From assembly GCF_000425785.1 (NCBI RefSeq), contig NZ_AUEC01000036.1, forward strand, positions 1 through 56,613: a DNA stretch of 56,613 nucleotides, in the 5' to 3' direction. The DNA is from Pseudomonas taiwanensis DSM 21245. Its GTDB lineage: Bacteria > Pseudomonadota > Gammaproteobacteria > Pseudomonadales > Pseudomonadaceae. Below the pieces are notes generated by a model. That model saw nothing but the letters and a program-made list of their open reading frames with translations. It was not told where the DNA came from and ran no database searches. Position numbers and translations under genes: made by a program. Shown in pieces: positions 1 to 8,567 of this stretch; the first letter of the stretch is position 1, and the number at the start of each line of letters is the position of its first letter.

Positions 1-28
1 TCACTGCCGTTACTGGCCCGAAACAAAC

Positions 29-50
29 GTAGGAGCGAGCCTTGCTCGCG
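29..50. repeat. REP-like dyad
   Basis: A short palindromic element sits at the left edge, with arms GCGAGC (35-40) and GCTCGC (44-49) around a 3-base loop. It is followed by GC-rich sequence up to the end of the channel gene at 124. It resembles the dispersed intergenic repeats of P. putida genomes and may also act as a transcript end. There is no convincing U-tract. Confidence 0.5.
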
Positions 51-123
51 ATGCGCCGCGCGGGCGGCGCTCGATTTGCGCCCCCCACAAATCCCAAGCC
101 AGCCCCAAGAGCAGCCCCACACC

Positions 124-2526
124 TCATGCCTGTTCGTCAGCCGGACGCGCCCCCTCCTGCACCAGCACCATACTCTGCGGCGAAGACAGGGAAATCCCTT
201 CGTCACGCAAGCGGCCCAGGATGGTGAACAGCAGATCACTGCGCGTCCCCGACACCTGGCGCGGCCCCGCTACATAGCCACTGACCGCGATCACCATGCC
301 GCTGGCCGTGAGATCCTTGAAGGTCACCGAACTGGCCGGCGCATCCAGAATCGACTCGTGCTCGCGATACGCCGCCAGCAACAACTCACGCACCCGATTG
401 GCATCGGTCTCCAACGGCAGGGTCAGGCTGATGCCGACCACACCCAGGGCATTGCCCATGGTGACGTTACGCACGTTCTGCGAAATGAACTGCGAGTTGG
501 GCACGATCACCGTCGAACGGTCAGACATCTGGATTTCGGTGGCGCGCACGTTGATACGGCGAATATCACCCTCGACCCCAGCCAAGCTGACCCAATCACC
601 CACCTTGACCGGACGCTCGGTGAGTAGAATCAGGCCAGATATGAAGTTCTGCACGATCTGCTGCAAGCCGAAACCGATACCAACCGACAGGGCACTGACT
701 ACCCAGGTCAGGCTGGTCAGGTTGATGCGCAAGGTCGACATCACCAGCATGGCCAGGAACAGGAAGCCCAGGTAACCGACCAGGGTCACCAGGGACGCGC
801 GCATGCCGGCATCCATGTCGGTCTCCGGCAGCAGGCGCTCGCTCAGCCAACGCTTGACCACGCGGATACCAAACAGGCCGCCGAAGAACATCACCAAGGC
901 CAGCAGGATGTCTTGCGGCACGATGTTCAGGTTGCCCAGCACCTTGCCGCCCGTGCCATCCCAGTCGCCCAAGCTCAACAGCAGCTCGCCCGGGCTGGTG
1001 CCCGATGGCATCAGCGCCAGCAACAACGCCAGGAACAACAGCGCGGTGCGACCGATACCGGCCAGGATAGTGCTGGCCTGGGCCTGGTGACGCGGCGCAA
1101 GGCCCAGCGCCGAGGCCAGGGCCAGGCCGCCAGGCTGGCGTGGCGACAGCAAGGTTTCGCAGAGGTCTCCCAGGAATGTGGTCAGCAGGTAGGCGCAGGT
1201 GGCGACCACGCTGATCCACAGCAACTTGGCCGTGAGGAAATAGGCCAAGGTCAGGTAGCCGGCGAGCAGCGCCAACAGAATCAGCCCCACCCACACCACG
1301 ATCACGAAGGGTATCAACCCGGCCAAGCCGGTCGGGCGCTCCAGCTCATGCTTGCGCAGGGTACGACGGTAGCGCAGCAGCGCTGCCGAGAAGATCAGCG
1401 CCACCACCAGCGCGGTCAGGCCGTTGGTGGCGACGGTCAGCGCCAGACTGGAGCCGATCACGCTGTTGATGCGCTCCTGGGTCAGCATCACCATCAGCGC
1501 CAGGGCCAGCAGCTTGGGGAACCAACCCAGGGCACTGGCGACTTCGTCGTGAATCGGCGGCAAGCGCCAGGACGGGCGCTGCAGCATCAACATGGCGCGG
1601 CCCAGTCCCGAAATGAAGGCGCTGAACACGACCAGGGTGAGAATATGATTGGTCAGGCTGGCCAGGTCCGCGCCCAGCTCGGCGCTGCTCTCAAGGCCCC
1701 AACGCAGCAGCGAGACGGAGCCTGCGATGGTGCCGAGGGTGGCCAGGCTCACACTCAAGGCCAACGCACTACGCCGCAGACGCCCTTCCGGCAACCAGCG
1801 GACCATGGCATCGGCAAGCAGACGTTCGAGTACGCGACGGACCAGCGTCCAGACCAGAATCGCAGCCACCAGACTGGTGATGAACAGCCAGCGATGCTCG
1901 GCGCTGAAGGCACTGGCCACCGCATCGGCCGCTTCGCTGCGCAGGTCGCGAAGGCGCAGTACGTCCTCTTCGGTGGGGCGGATCAGCGTTTGCCAGAAAG
2001 CCGGGCTCAGTGGGCTGGCAGCGCGACTGGTGACCTGCGAGTTGAACTGGCTGCGGCGCAGGTTGACGATCTGCGTGGACAGGTCACGGGCCGACTGGGT
2101 CAGCTTGGTGGCTTGCTCCTGCTCGGCGAGCACTGCCTTGTGCTCGGCTTCGAGCTGCTTGCGCTGCTGGGCAAGGCTCTGGGGTTCATCGGGTTGCGCG
2201 GGGCCGATGACCTTGAGCTGGTCGTCGAGTTTCTGCACATCGGTGGCCCGCTGAGAGCTCAGGACATCGGCTTGACGCTGGACCTGAATGGCCGCTTGGC
2301 GCAGCTGCGACAGCAAGTCATCGTTGGCGTTGCTGGTCACGCCCTGGCGAATGAAGTCGAGCCGTTCGTTCAATTGGTCAAGGCTGGCGTCTTCAGCCAA
2401 CACCGGCAATTCACCGCCCGCCAGGTTCGAAACCGGCGTAGCCGGTGCCGACCAGGCTGGGGTGGCCAGCGCCAGCATCAGGGCGATTACGCCCAGGCAA
2501 TAACGGGCAAGGCTTACACGCCTCAT
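124..2526 (-). CDS. DUF3772 / MscS-family mechanosensitive channel
   Basis: Encodes an 800-residue inner-membrane channel. It starts with a signal peptide ending near ALATPAWSA, followed by a helical, Q/L/A-rich periplasmic region (about residues 40-200) where the DUF3772 domain lies in this family. Many hydrophobic segments follow between about 210 and 600. The C-terminal MscS pore and beta domain is clear: SVGIGFGLQQIVQNFISGL, then RPVKVGDWVSLAGVEGDI and IVPNSQFISQNVRN. Proteins of this kind release solutes on hypo-osmotic shock; the specific role of this large type is not known. The start has a good ribosome site (AGAGGAA). The gene lies downstream of alkA and ada on the same strand, 56 bases after ada, so partial co-transcription is possible. 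Confidence 0.9.
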   Translation of the reverse strand: MRRVSLARYCLGVIALMLALATPAWSAPATPVSNLAGGELPVLAEDASLDQLNERLDFIRQGVTSNANDDLLSQLRQAAIQVQRQADVLSSQRATDVQKLDDQLKVIGPAQPDEPQSLAQQRKQLEAEHKAVLAEQEQATKLTQSARDLSTQIVNLRRSQFNSQVTSRAASPLSPAFWQTLIRPTEEDVLRLRDLRSEAADAVASAFSAEHRWLFITSLVAAILVWTLVRRVLERLLADAMVRWLPEGRLRRSALALSVSLATLGTIAGSVSLLRWGLESSAELGADLASLTNHILTLVVFSAFISGLGRAMLMLQRPSWRLPPIHDEVASALGWFPKLLALALMVMLTQERINSVIGSSLALTVATNGLTALVVALIFSAALLRYRRTLRKHELERPTGLAGLIPFVIVVWVGLILLALLAGYLTLAYFLTAKLLWISVVATCAYLLTTFLGDLCETLLSPRQPGGLALASALGLAPRHQAQASTILAGIGRTALLFLALLLALMPSGTSPGELLLSLGDWDGTGGKVLGNLNIVPQDILLALVMFFGGLFGIRVVKRWLSERLLPETDMDAGMRASLVTLVGYLGFLFLAMLVMSTLRINLTSLTWVVSALSVGIGFGLQQIVQNFISGLILLTERPVKVGDWVSLAGVEGDIRRINVRATEIQMSDRSTVIVPNSQFISQNVRNVTMGNALGVVGISLTLPLETDANRVRELLLAAYREHESILDAPASSVTFKDLTASGMVIAVSGYVAGPRQVSGTRSDLLFTILGRLRDEGISLSSPQSMVLVQEGARPADEQA

Positions 2527-2582
2527 CGAAAATTCCTCTTCACAACGCGATTTGGCGGGGGATTCTACGCTGCTCCAGGCAA

Positions 2583-3641
2583 TCAGGAGAGTGCCGTTTC
2601 TCGCGTCAACAACTGGACCTTGCGCTCCACTCCCCAGCGGTAGCCGCTGACATCACCGTCGCGGCGCACTACCCGATGGCACGGAATGGCCACCGCAATG
2701 CGGTTGGCGGCGCAGGCCTGCGCCACGGCGCGCATTGCCTTGGGCGCGCCAATGCGCTCGGCGATGTCGGTGTAGCTGACCCGGCTGCCCGCCGGAACTT
2801 CGCGCAGGGCCTGCCAGACCCGCTCCTGGAAGGCCGTGCCCTGGACGTCCAGGGGCAATGCCAGGCCGATGGAAGGGGCTTCGACGAACCCCACCACTTC
2901 AGCGACCAGTCGTTCGAATTCGCTGTCGCCGCCGATCAGGCTGGCCTTGGGGAACTGGTCCTGGAGCTCATGCAACAGCGCTTCGGGGTCGTCACCCAGC
3001 AAAATCGCGCAAATACCCTTCTCGCTTTGCGCCACCAGAATCGCCCCCAGTGAACATTCACCCAGCGCGAAGCGAATCGTCGCGCCAGCGCCGCCAGCCT
3101 TGTAGGCCTTGGGCAGCATGCCCAGGCGCTGCCCGGCGGTTTCGTAAAAGCGGCTGTTGGAGTTGTAGCCGGCCTCGTAGATGGCCTCGGTCACCGAGCG
3201 TTGCTCATCGCCCAGTTGCTCGCGCAAGGCGCGGGCACGAAATGCGGCGGCATAGGCCTTGGGAGTAAGGCCGGTCTCGGCCTTGAACAGGCGATGCAGG
3301 TGAAAAGGGCTGACGGCCAGTTGCGCGGCAAGCTGATCGAGGTTGGCGGCACTGTCGCCAGCTTCGATCAGGCGACAGGCCCGGGCGATCAGCTGGGTGC
3401 GCCGAGCCGCTGCAGCGTCATGGTCGACGCCGCAGCGGCGACAAGGTCGGTAGCCGGCCGCTTGAGCCGCTGCGGCATCGTCGAAGAACACGACATTCTC
3501 ACGCTTGGCCATGCGCGATTTGCAACCAGGGCGGCAGTACACCTGGGTGGTGCGCACGGCATAGACGAAATCGTCGGCGGCTGCGCTGTCGCGGCTTTGA
3601 ACGGCTTGCCAGCGTTGGGCATCGGTGATGTAAAGGCTCAT
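2583..3641 (-). CDS. ada: Ada: methyl-responsive activator / O6-methylguanine-DNA methyltransferase
   Basis: 352 residues, as expected for bifunctional Ada. The N-terminal zinc/methylphosphotriester domain shows the four-cysteine pattern VYCRPGCKSR ... YRPCRRCG. An AraC-type helix-turn-helix follows (LAVSPFHLHRLFKAETGLTPKAY), then the methyltransferase domain with the active-site IPCHRVV near the C-terminus. Ada takes methyl groups from O6-methylguanine and phosphotriesters. Once methylated on the N-terminal cysteine it activates ada and alkA. The start at MSLYITDAQ is chosen because AGAGGAAATC precedes that ATG; an extension of 19 residues upstream lacks such a site. alkA ends 35 bases upstream on the same strand, so alkA-ada probably form one adaptive-response operon. 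Confidence 0.96.
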   Translation of the reverse strand: MSLYITDAQRWQAVQSRDSAAADDFVYAVRTTQVYCRPGCKSRMAKRENVVFFDDAAAAQAAGYRPCRRCGVDHDAAAARRTQLIARACRLIEAGDSAANLDQLAAQLAVSPFHLHRLFKAETGLTPKAYAAAFRARALREQLGDEQRSVTEAIYEAGYNSNSRFYETAGQRLGMLPKAYKAGGAGATIRFALGECSLGAILVAQSEKGICAILLGDDPEALLHELQDQFPKASLIGGDSEFERLVAEVVGFVEAPSIGLALPLDVQGTAFQERVWQALREVPAGSRVSYTDIAERIGAPKAMRAVAQACAANRIAVAIPCHRVVRRDGDVSGYRWGVERKVQLLTRETALS

Positions 3642-3676
3642 GATTTCCTCTGTCTGTTCTTGCCTGCCGCTGGCTT

Positions 3677-4303
3677 TCAAGCCCGCCACAGGTACCACGC
3701 AGCTACCGTCCGATAGGGGCTCCAGGCGCCGCCGAGCGAGCGCAGCTGTGCGGGCGTCGGTGCCTTGTCCCAGCCTTTGAGCCGGCGGTAACCCTCGCGC
3801 ACGCCGAAGTCGTCCACCGGCAGGATATCCGAGCGCTCCAGGCAGTAGATCAGCAACATTTCAACGGTCCAGCGCCCTACCCCACGCAAGGCGACCAGAC
3901 GCTCGATCAACGCATCGTCGGTCAGGCTCAATGCTTCCTGCCGGTCAGGAATCACGCCGTCCATCCTGGCCTGTGCGATGCCATGGATGGTCGCCAGTTT
4001 GCTGGCAGAAAAACCGCATGCACGCATCGCCTCCGGCGTGGTCGCCAACAGTTGGCTCGGTTCCGGAAACGCCACATCGGGAAACAACGCCAGCAACCGC
4101 GCCAGAATCGCCTCAGCGGCGCGGGCATGCAGTTGCTGGTAGGCGATGGCCCGCACCAAGGCTTCATATGGCTCGCGTTCCGGTGTGGCCTGGTGCAAGC
4201 ACGGGCCGGTGGCGGCAATGTGGCGTGCCCAGTCAGGGTCGAGCGATGCCAGGTAGTCGGTGGCCTCACTAAAGGCTTCGGGTGAAAGGTCGGCCAGAAT
4301 CAT
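3677..4303 (-). CDS. alkA: DNA-3-methyladenine glycosylase II (AlkA-like)
   Basis: 208 residues of the HhH-GPD superfamily. The helix-hairpin-helix appears as LVALRGVGRWTVEMLLIYCL, followed by the catalytic aspartate region ILPVDDFGVREGYRRL. It lacks the N-terminal TATA-like domain of E. coli AlkA (282 residues), so it is the short form common in pseudomonads. It removes N3-methyladenine and similar alkylated bases to start base-excision repair. A ribosome site (GGAG) precedes the ATG. It is the first gene of the alkA-ada pair and is divergent from the iron-sigma gene at 4477. Confidence 0.93.
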   Translation of the reverse strand: MILADLSPEAFSEATDYLASLDPDWARHIAATGPCLHQATPEREPYEALVRAIAYQQLHARAAEAILARLLALFPDVAFPEPSQLLATTPEAMRACGFSASKLATIHGIAQARMDGVIPDRQEALSLTDDALIERLVALRGVGRWTVEMLLIYCLERSDILPVDDFGVREGYRRLKGWDKAPTPAQLRSLGGAWSPYRTVAAWYLWRA

Positions 4304-4421
4304 TGGGGGCTCCAGAGGTCCGCTGCGGGTCCAGCTTAGTTCAACCGTCGATCAGGAAAACGCCGGATCTTGCGCGGCTAATTCCGGGACTGCCATTGCC
4401 CTGCGCCCAGATCCCCGCATA

Positions 4422-4440
4422 GAATTGAGAACCATTAACA
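4422..4440. promoter_or_regulatory. Fur-box-like site before the ECF sigma gene
   Basis: The sequence GAATTGAGAACCATTAAC lies about 40 bases before the sigma-factor start. It matches the common pseudomonad Fur-box variant (compare AATGAGAATCATTATC). Genes of this type are normally repressed by Fur-Fe2+, which fits this position. The same core, ATTGAGAACCATT, recurs inverted upstream of the orphan fecR at 11396-11408. Confidence 0.65.
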
Positions 4441-4476
4441 GTCGCACCTCTTTCACGAGACCGGGCCTTCGTCACG

Positions 4477-4992
4477 ATGCAGATGAACGACACGCTCAAG
4501 CCTACCGAGGTCGCGCTGCTCTATCAGTCGCACCATGCCTGGCTTCGCGGTTGGTTGCGCAGCCGGGTCGGTTGCCACGAACACGCCGCCGACCTGGCTC
4601 AGGACACCTTCGTGCGCCTGCTGCGTGCGCGCCAGGTTTCACCGCTCAAAGAACCCCGCGCCTACCTCAGCAGTATCGCCCGGGGCCTGATGATCGACCA
4701 GTTCCGACGCCGGGCATTGGAACGGGCCTACCTGGAAAGCCTGGCCACCCTGCCAGAGGCGGAAATACCCAGCGAAGAGCACCGGCTGGTCATCCTCGAC
4801 ACCCTCGAACGCCTCGACCGCGCTCTGCAGCAGCTCAAGCCCAGGGCGCGCCAGGCCTTCCTGTTGGCCCAGCTCGATGGCCTGAGCATTGCCCAGATCG
4901 CCCTGCGCCTGGACGTATCGCGTGCCACCGTCGAACGCGACCTGGCCAAGGCCCTGGGCGTTTGCTACCGGTTACGCTATGCCGACCTCTGA
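4477..4992 (+). CDS. FecI-type ECF sigma factor (iron starvation)
   Basis: 171 residues with the two ECF sigma regions. Region 2 reads ADLAQDTFVRLLRAR ... EPRAYLSSIARGLMIDQFRRRALERAYLE, and region 4 reads KPRARQAFLLAQLDGLSIAQIALRLDVSRATVERDLAKAL. This is the typical pattern of FecI/PupI-like sigma factors controlled by an outer-membrane siderophore receptor and a FecR protein. Its stop overlaps the following fecR start by 14 bases, indicating translational coupling. A Fur-box-like site lies just upstream, so expression should rise in low iron. The expected target is the promoter of the receptor gene at 6026. Confidence 0.93.
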   Translation: MQMNDTLKPTEVALLYQSHHAWLRGWLRSRVGCHEHAADLAQDTFVRLLRARQVSPLKEPRAYLSSIARGLMIDQFRRRALERAYLESLATLPEAEIPSEEHRLVILDTLERLDRALQQLKPRARQAFLLAQLDGLSIAQIALRLDVSRATVERDLAKALGVCYRLRYADL

Positions 4993-5929
4993 CAGCACCC
5001 CGAATCAAGCCCAGGTCGACCAGGCCATCGACTGGCTGGTGCGTCTGCGCTTCGACACCCCCTCCCCGCGCACCCGGCAACGGTTCCAGCAGTGGTTGGC
5101 CAGCCATCCGCACAACGCCCATGCCTGGGAACGCGTCAGCCACCTCAGCGATGAACTGGCCGGGCTCCCCAGCGAACTGAGCCGCCGTACCCTGGAGGGC
5201 AGCCAGCGCATCAGCCGGCGCGACCACCTCAAGCTGCTGGCCGTTCTGGCGGTCGGTAGCAGCCTGGGCTGGGCCGCGCGCGAGCCCCTGGGCTTGCCGG
5301 CGCTGTTGGCCGACACCCACACCAGCACGGGCGAACGCCGTCAACTGCTGGGTAGCGATGGCAGCCGTATCCAGCTCAACACCGCCAGCGCCATCGACCT
5401 GCGCTACAGCGACACGCAGCGCGAACTGAAGCTGGTGCATGGTGAAGTCAGCCTGGCCTGCAACGCCAACGACAACCGTCCGTTCCTCCTCGGCACGCGG
5501 ATCGGCGCCTTGTCCACCCGCGACGGGCACTTGCTGCTGCGGGAGAACGACCAAGGTGTATTGCTCGCCGTGCGCAGCGGCGAAGTGACGATGTTCCCCG
5601 ATTCGAGCGCACCACGCCGGGTGCAGCCCGGCGAAGTGCTTCAGGTTGCTTCGGCGGCTAGCTACGCGCCGGCCACCCTGTATGCCGATCCGTGGGGCTG
5701 GACCGATGGCGTGCTGAGCGTGCAGCAGATGCCGCTTGGCGAGTTCGTCGCCGAACTGTCGCGCTATCGCCCTGGCTTGCTGCGCTGTGCGCCTGAGGTG
5801 GCGGGCCTGAAAGTGTCCGGCACCTATCAGTTGGCGGACACCGAGCGAATCCTGCTGCTACTGGCGCGCAGCCTGCCTGTGCGCGTCGTTTACCGCACGC
5901 GTTACTGGGTCAGCATCGGCGCCGTGTGA
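4979..5929 (+). CDS. FecR-family anti-sigma factor / transmembrane sensor
   Basis: 316 residues. The N-terminal cytoplasmic DUF4880-like part (QAIDWLVRLRFDTPSPRTRQRF..W) binds the sigma factor. A single membrane segment follows at about residues 84-98 (LKLLAVLAVGSSLGWAA), preceded by the twin arginine SRRDHLK, in line with reports that FecR is inserted through the Tat system. The periplasmic FecR domain (RQLLGSDGSRIQLN...) and a C-terminal STN-like region (VLSVQQMPLGEFVAELSRYRPG) complete the protein. It passes the receptor's signal to the sigma factor encoded just upstream. The ATG at 4979 lies inside the sigma gene; the reading frame extends further upstream but without reason. Confidence 0.92.
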   Translation: MPTSDSTPNQAQVDQAIDWLVRLRFDTPSPRTRQRFQQWLASHPHNAHAWERVSHLSDELAGLPSELSRRTLEGSQRISRRDHLKLLAVLAVGSSLGWAAREPLGLPALLADTHTSTGERRQLLGSDGSRIQLNTASAIDLRYSDTQRELKLVHGEVSLACNANDNRPFLLGTRIGALSTRDGHLLLRENDQGVLLAVRSGEVTMFPDSSAPRRVQPGEVLQVASAASYAPATLYADPWGWTDGVLSVQQMPLGEFVAELSRYRPGLLRCAPEVAGLKVSGTYQLADTERILLLLARSLPVRVVYRTRYWVSIGAV

Positions 5930-5942
5930 AAAAACTCAAAAA

Positions 5943-5966
5943 ATAATGAGGTGGAATCTCATTCTC
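5943..5966. promoter_or_regulatory. Dyad / Fur-box-like site before the receptor gene
   Basis: AATGAG (5945-5950) and CTCATT (5958-5963) form a perfect dyad in the 96-base gap between fecR and the receptor gene. The right half continues as CTCATTCTC, like a Fur half-site. Either Fur or the ECF sigma promoter may use this region. Confidence 0.5.
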
Positions 5967-6025
5967 GTCCGGCCTGAAGGAACAAAAGCCCCAACAGTGG
6001 TCTGTGAAACCTTCAGGAGCCGTCC

Positions 6026-8497
6026 ATGATTCACCCGTGTTCCCCTCGTAACGACAGGTTGCGCCATGCCGTGCGCGCCGCGGTGTTGGGCCTTGGCCTG
6101 GGCGCTGGCCTGGCCGCTTCGGTGACGGCATTGGCTGCACCGGCCAGCCAGCGCCAACAACTGGACTGGCGCATCGCGGCGGGCCCATTGGCACCGGCAC
6201 TGGACCAACTGGCGCGCCAAGGCGGCCTGAACCTGTCGTTCGATGCGAACAGCCTGCAGGGAAAGACCACCCAAGGGGTGCAAGGCCGTCATGACGCCGC
6301 CCAAGCCCTGTCGATCCTGTTGCAGGGCAGTGATGTGCAAGTGCAGCAGGAAGGCGACAACAGTTTCCTGCTGATCCCGGCCATGGACGTGGGCGACGCG
6401 CTGGAGCTCGGTGCCACCAGCATTTCCAGCAATCGCCTGGGCGAGACCACCGAGAACACAGGCTCGTACACCACAGGCGCGGTCACCATCGGCAAGATCC
6501 CGCAGTCGTTGCGCCATACGCCGCAATCGGTGAGCGTGGTCACTCGCCAGCGGATCGACGACCAGAACATCACCAACCTGACCAACCTGCTGGAGCAGAC
6601 TCCCGGCGTGGTGGTCAACTACACCGACAGCGAGCGGGTCCAGTATTTCTCCCGTGGTTTCCTGATCGATGCCATCCAGTACGATGGCGCCACCGTGGTG
6701 CAGAGCAGTGGCGGCGGCTCGTTCATCCAGAGCGATTCGGCCTTCATCGACCGTGCCGAAGTATTGCGCGGCGCCACCGGAATGCTGCGTGGCGCGGGTA
6801 ACCCATCGGGGACCGTGAACCTGGTGCGCAAGCGCCCGACCCATGAGTTCCAGGCTTCCGGCACCGCCACCCTCGGCTCATGGAATGCCCAACGTTACGT
6901 CGCCGACATCTCCGGCCCGCTGACCGACACTGGCAACGTGCGTGGCCGAGTGATCGCCGTGCACGACGACCGCGACCTGTTCCAGGACTCGCGCATGGAG
7001 CGCAAGGAGGCCTTCGGCGGCTCCCTGGCCTTCGACCTCGATGACAGCACCACGCTGACCACCGGTTTCGAATGGACCAAGCTCGATGCCACCGGCGCCT
7101 GGGGCAACCTTCCCGCCGACTATGACGGCTCGCCCCTGCCACTGGGCCGCAGCACCTACCTGGGTGCCGACTGGAACCGCTGGGACCGCAGCAACCTCAA
7201 CACCTACGCCGAACTCGAACACCATTTCGACAACGACTGGACGCTCAAGCTGATGGCGCTGCGCAGTCATTTCGAGCTGGATGACAATGGCTTCAAGCAA
7301 ACCTACATGACGCGCGCGCCCGCTCGCTTGAACCCCACCAACAACCCTTACCTGATGCAGTACCAGGTGACCGAGGGCGATGGCGGCGAAAGCCTGCAAA
7401 ACAACCTCAGCGCCACGCTCAACGGCCCGTTCGACCTGTTTGGCCGCACCCATGAGCTGATGCTCGGGGTCGAACGCATTCGCAACGACTCCTATGCCTC
7501 CGGGACCAATCGCGTGGTGTACTCCGACGTGGTCGATATTCGTGACTGGGACCCCAGGACCAGCCTCGACGAGCCGACCATCACCGATATCCCCCACCCG
7601 GTGCGCACCCGCACGACCCAGCAAGCCGTGCACGCCACCTGGCGCATTTCGCTGGCCGACCCGCTGACCGCCATCATCGGCGCGCGGGCCAACTGGTACG
7701 ACTACGAGCAGGAGAACAATGCAGGCGCCAGCGGCAAGTTCAGCGTCGACGAAAAGATCGTGCCTTATGCCGCGCTGATCTACGACCTGAACGACAACTT
7801 CAGCGTCTATGCCAGCTACACCGAAATCTTCAACCCTCAGACGGTGGTGGACAAGAACAACAAGGTGCTCGACCCGATCGTCGGCGAAGCTTATGAAACA
7901 GGCATCAAGGGCGAGTTTTACGATGGCCGCCTGAACACCTCGCTGGCGTTCTTCCGGATCAACCAGGTGGGTACGCCCATCGACGACACGTCGGTCCCGA
8001 TCGGCTGCAACGGCAGCACCGGCTACTGCAAGATCGCCTCTGGCAAGAGCCGCAGCGAGGGCATCGACCTGGAAATCTCCGGCGAAGTGCTGCCAGGCTG
8101 GCAAGTTACCGGGGGCTACACCTACAACACCACCGAATACGTGAAGAACACCGCCCAGACCAATGGCGACGCGATCCGCACCACCGACCCCGAGCATATG
8201 CTGCGCGTGTTCACCAGCTACCGCCTGCCAGGCACGCTCGATGCCTGGACCATCGGCGCCGGTGTGCAGGCACAAAGCGACATTTATTCGCAAAGCGGCA
8301 GCGCGAAGGCCACCCAGGCGGGTTATGCGGTGTACAACGGCCTGCTCAAGTACCGTATCAACGACAATTACTCGGTGCAGTTGAACGCCAACAACCTGTT
8401 CGACAAGCATTACTACCGCCAGATCGGCACTACCGCGACCGGCTACTACTGGGGCGACCCGCGCAACGTGTCGGTGACCTTGCGCGGAAGCTTCTGA
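6026..8497 (+). CDS. TonB-dependent siderophore receptor with signalling domain
   Basis: 823 residues. A long signal peptide (about 1-38, ending TALAAPAS) precedes an N-terminal STN signalling domain (LDWRIAAGPLAPALDQLARQGGLNLSF). Only transducing receptors such as FpvA, FoxA and PupB carry this domain. The plug (IPQSLRHTPQSVSVVTRQRID ... VEVLRG-like AEVLRGATGMLRGAGNPSGTVNLVRK) and a 22-strand barrel follow. The barrel ends NVSVTLRGSF with the terminal aromatic residue used for outer-membrane insertion. Overall it is FpvA/FhuE-like, so a hydroxamate or pyoverdine-type ferric siderophore is a reasonable guess; the ligand cannot be read from the sequence. With the sigma and FecR genes upstream it completes a cell-surface signalling unit. 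Confidence 0.94.
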   Translation: MIHPCSPRNDRLRHAVRAAVLGLGLGAGLAASVTALAAPASQRQQLDWRIAAGPLAPALDQLARQGGLNLSFDANSLQGKTTQGVQGRHDAAQALSILLQGSDVQVQQEGDNSFLLIPAMDVGDALELGATSISSNRLGETTENTGSYTTGAVTIGKIPQSLRHTPQSVSVVTRQRIDDQNITNLTNLLEQTPGVVVNYTDSERVQYFSRGFLIDAIQYDGATVVQSSGGGSFIQSDSAFIDRAEVLRGATGMLRGAGNPSGTVNLVRKRPTHEFQASGTATLGSWNAQRYVADISGPLTDTGNVRGRVIAVHDDRDLFQDSRMERKEAFGGSLAFDLDDSTTLTTGFEWTKLDATGAWGNLPADYDGSPLPLGRSTYLGADWNRWDRSNLNTYAELEHHFDNDWTLKLMALRSHFELDDNGFKQTYMTRAPARLNPTNNPYLMQYQVTEGDGGESLQNNLSATLNGPFDLFGRTHELMLGVERIRNDSYASGTNRVVYSDVVDIRDWDPRTSLDEPTITDIPHPVRTRTTQQAVHATWRISLADPLTAIIGARANWYDYEQENNAGASGKFSVDEKIVPYAALIYDLNDNFSVYASYTEIFNPQTVVDKNNKVLDPIVGEAYETGIKGEFYDGRLNTSLAFFRINQVGTPIDDTSVPIGCNGSTGYCKIASGKSRSEGIDLEISGEVLPGWQVTGGYTYNTTEYVKNTAQTNGDAIRTTDPEHMLRVFTSYRLPGTLDAWTIGAGVQAQSDIYSQSGSAKATQAGYAVYNGLLKYRINDNYSVQLNANNLFDKHYYRQIGTTATGYYWGDPRNVSVTLRGSF

Positions 8498-8524
8498 CCT
8501 GGCCTGCAAGACCTGATCGCTGAC

Positions 8525-8543
8525 GCCTGCAGAACCTGCAGGC
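8525..8543. terminator. Perfect hairpin between convergent receptor and MFS genes
   Basis: GCCTGCAG, AAC, CTGCAGGC forms a perfect 8-bp stem in the 70-base gap between two convergent genes. No strong T-run follows on either strand, so it may be a REP-related element used as a shared transcript end. Confidence 0.5.
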
Positions 8544-8567
8544 GCCGCCTTGCCGGCGACAGGTCCA

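Noticed and set aside
913..2643. Long plus-strand open frame (576 residues) opposite the MscS-type gene
   Set aside because: It is an antisense shadow of the channel gene, with Gln/Arg/Gly-rich, repeat-poor composition and no family pattern.
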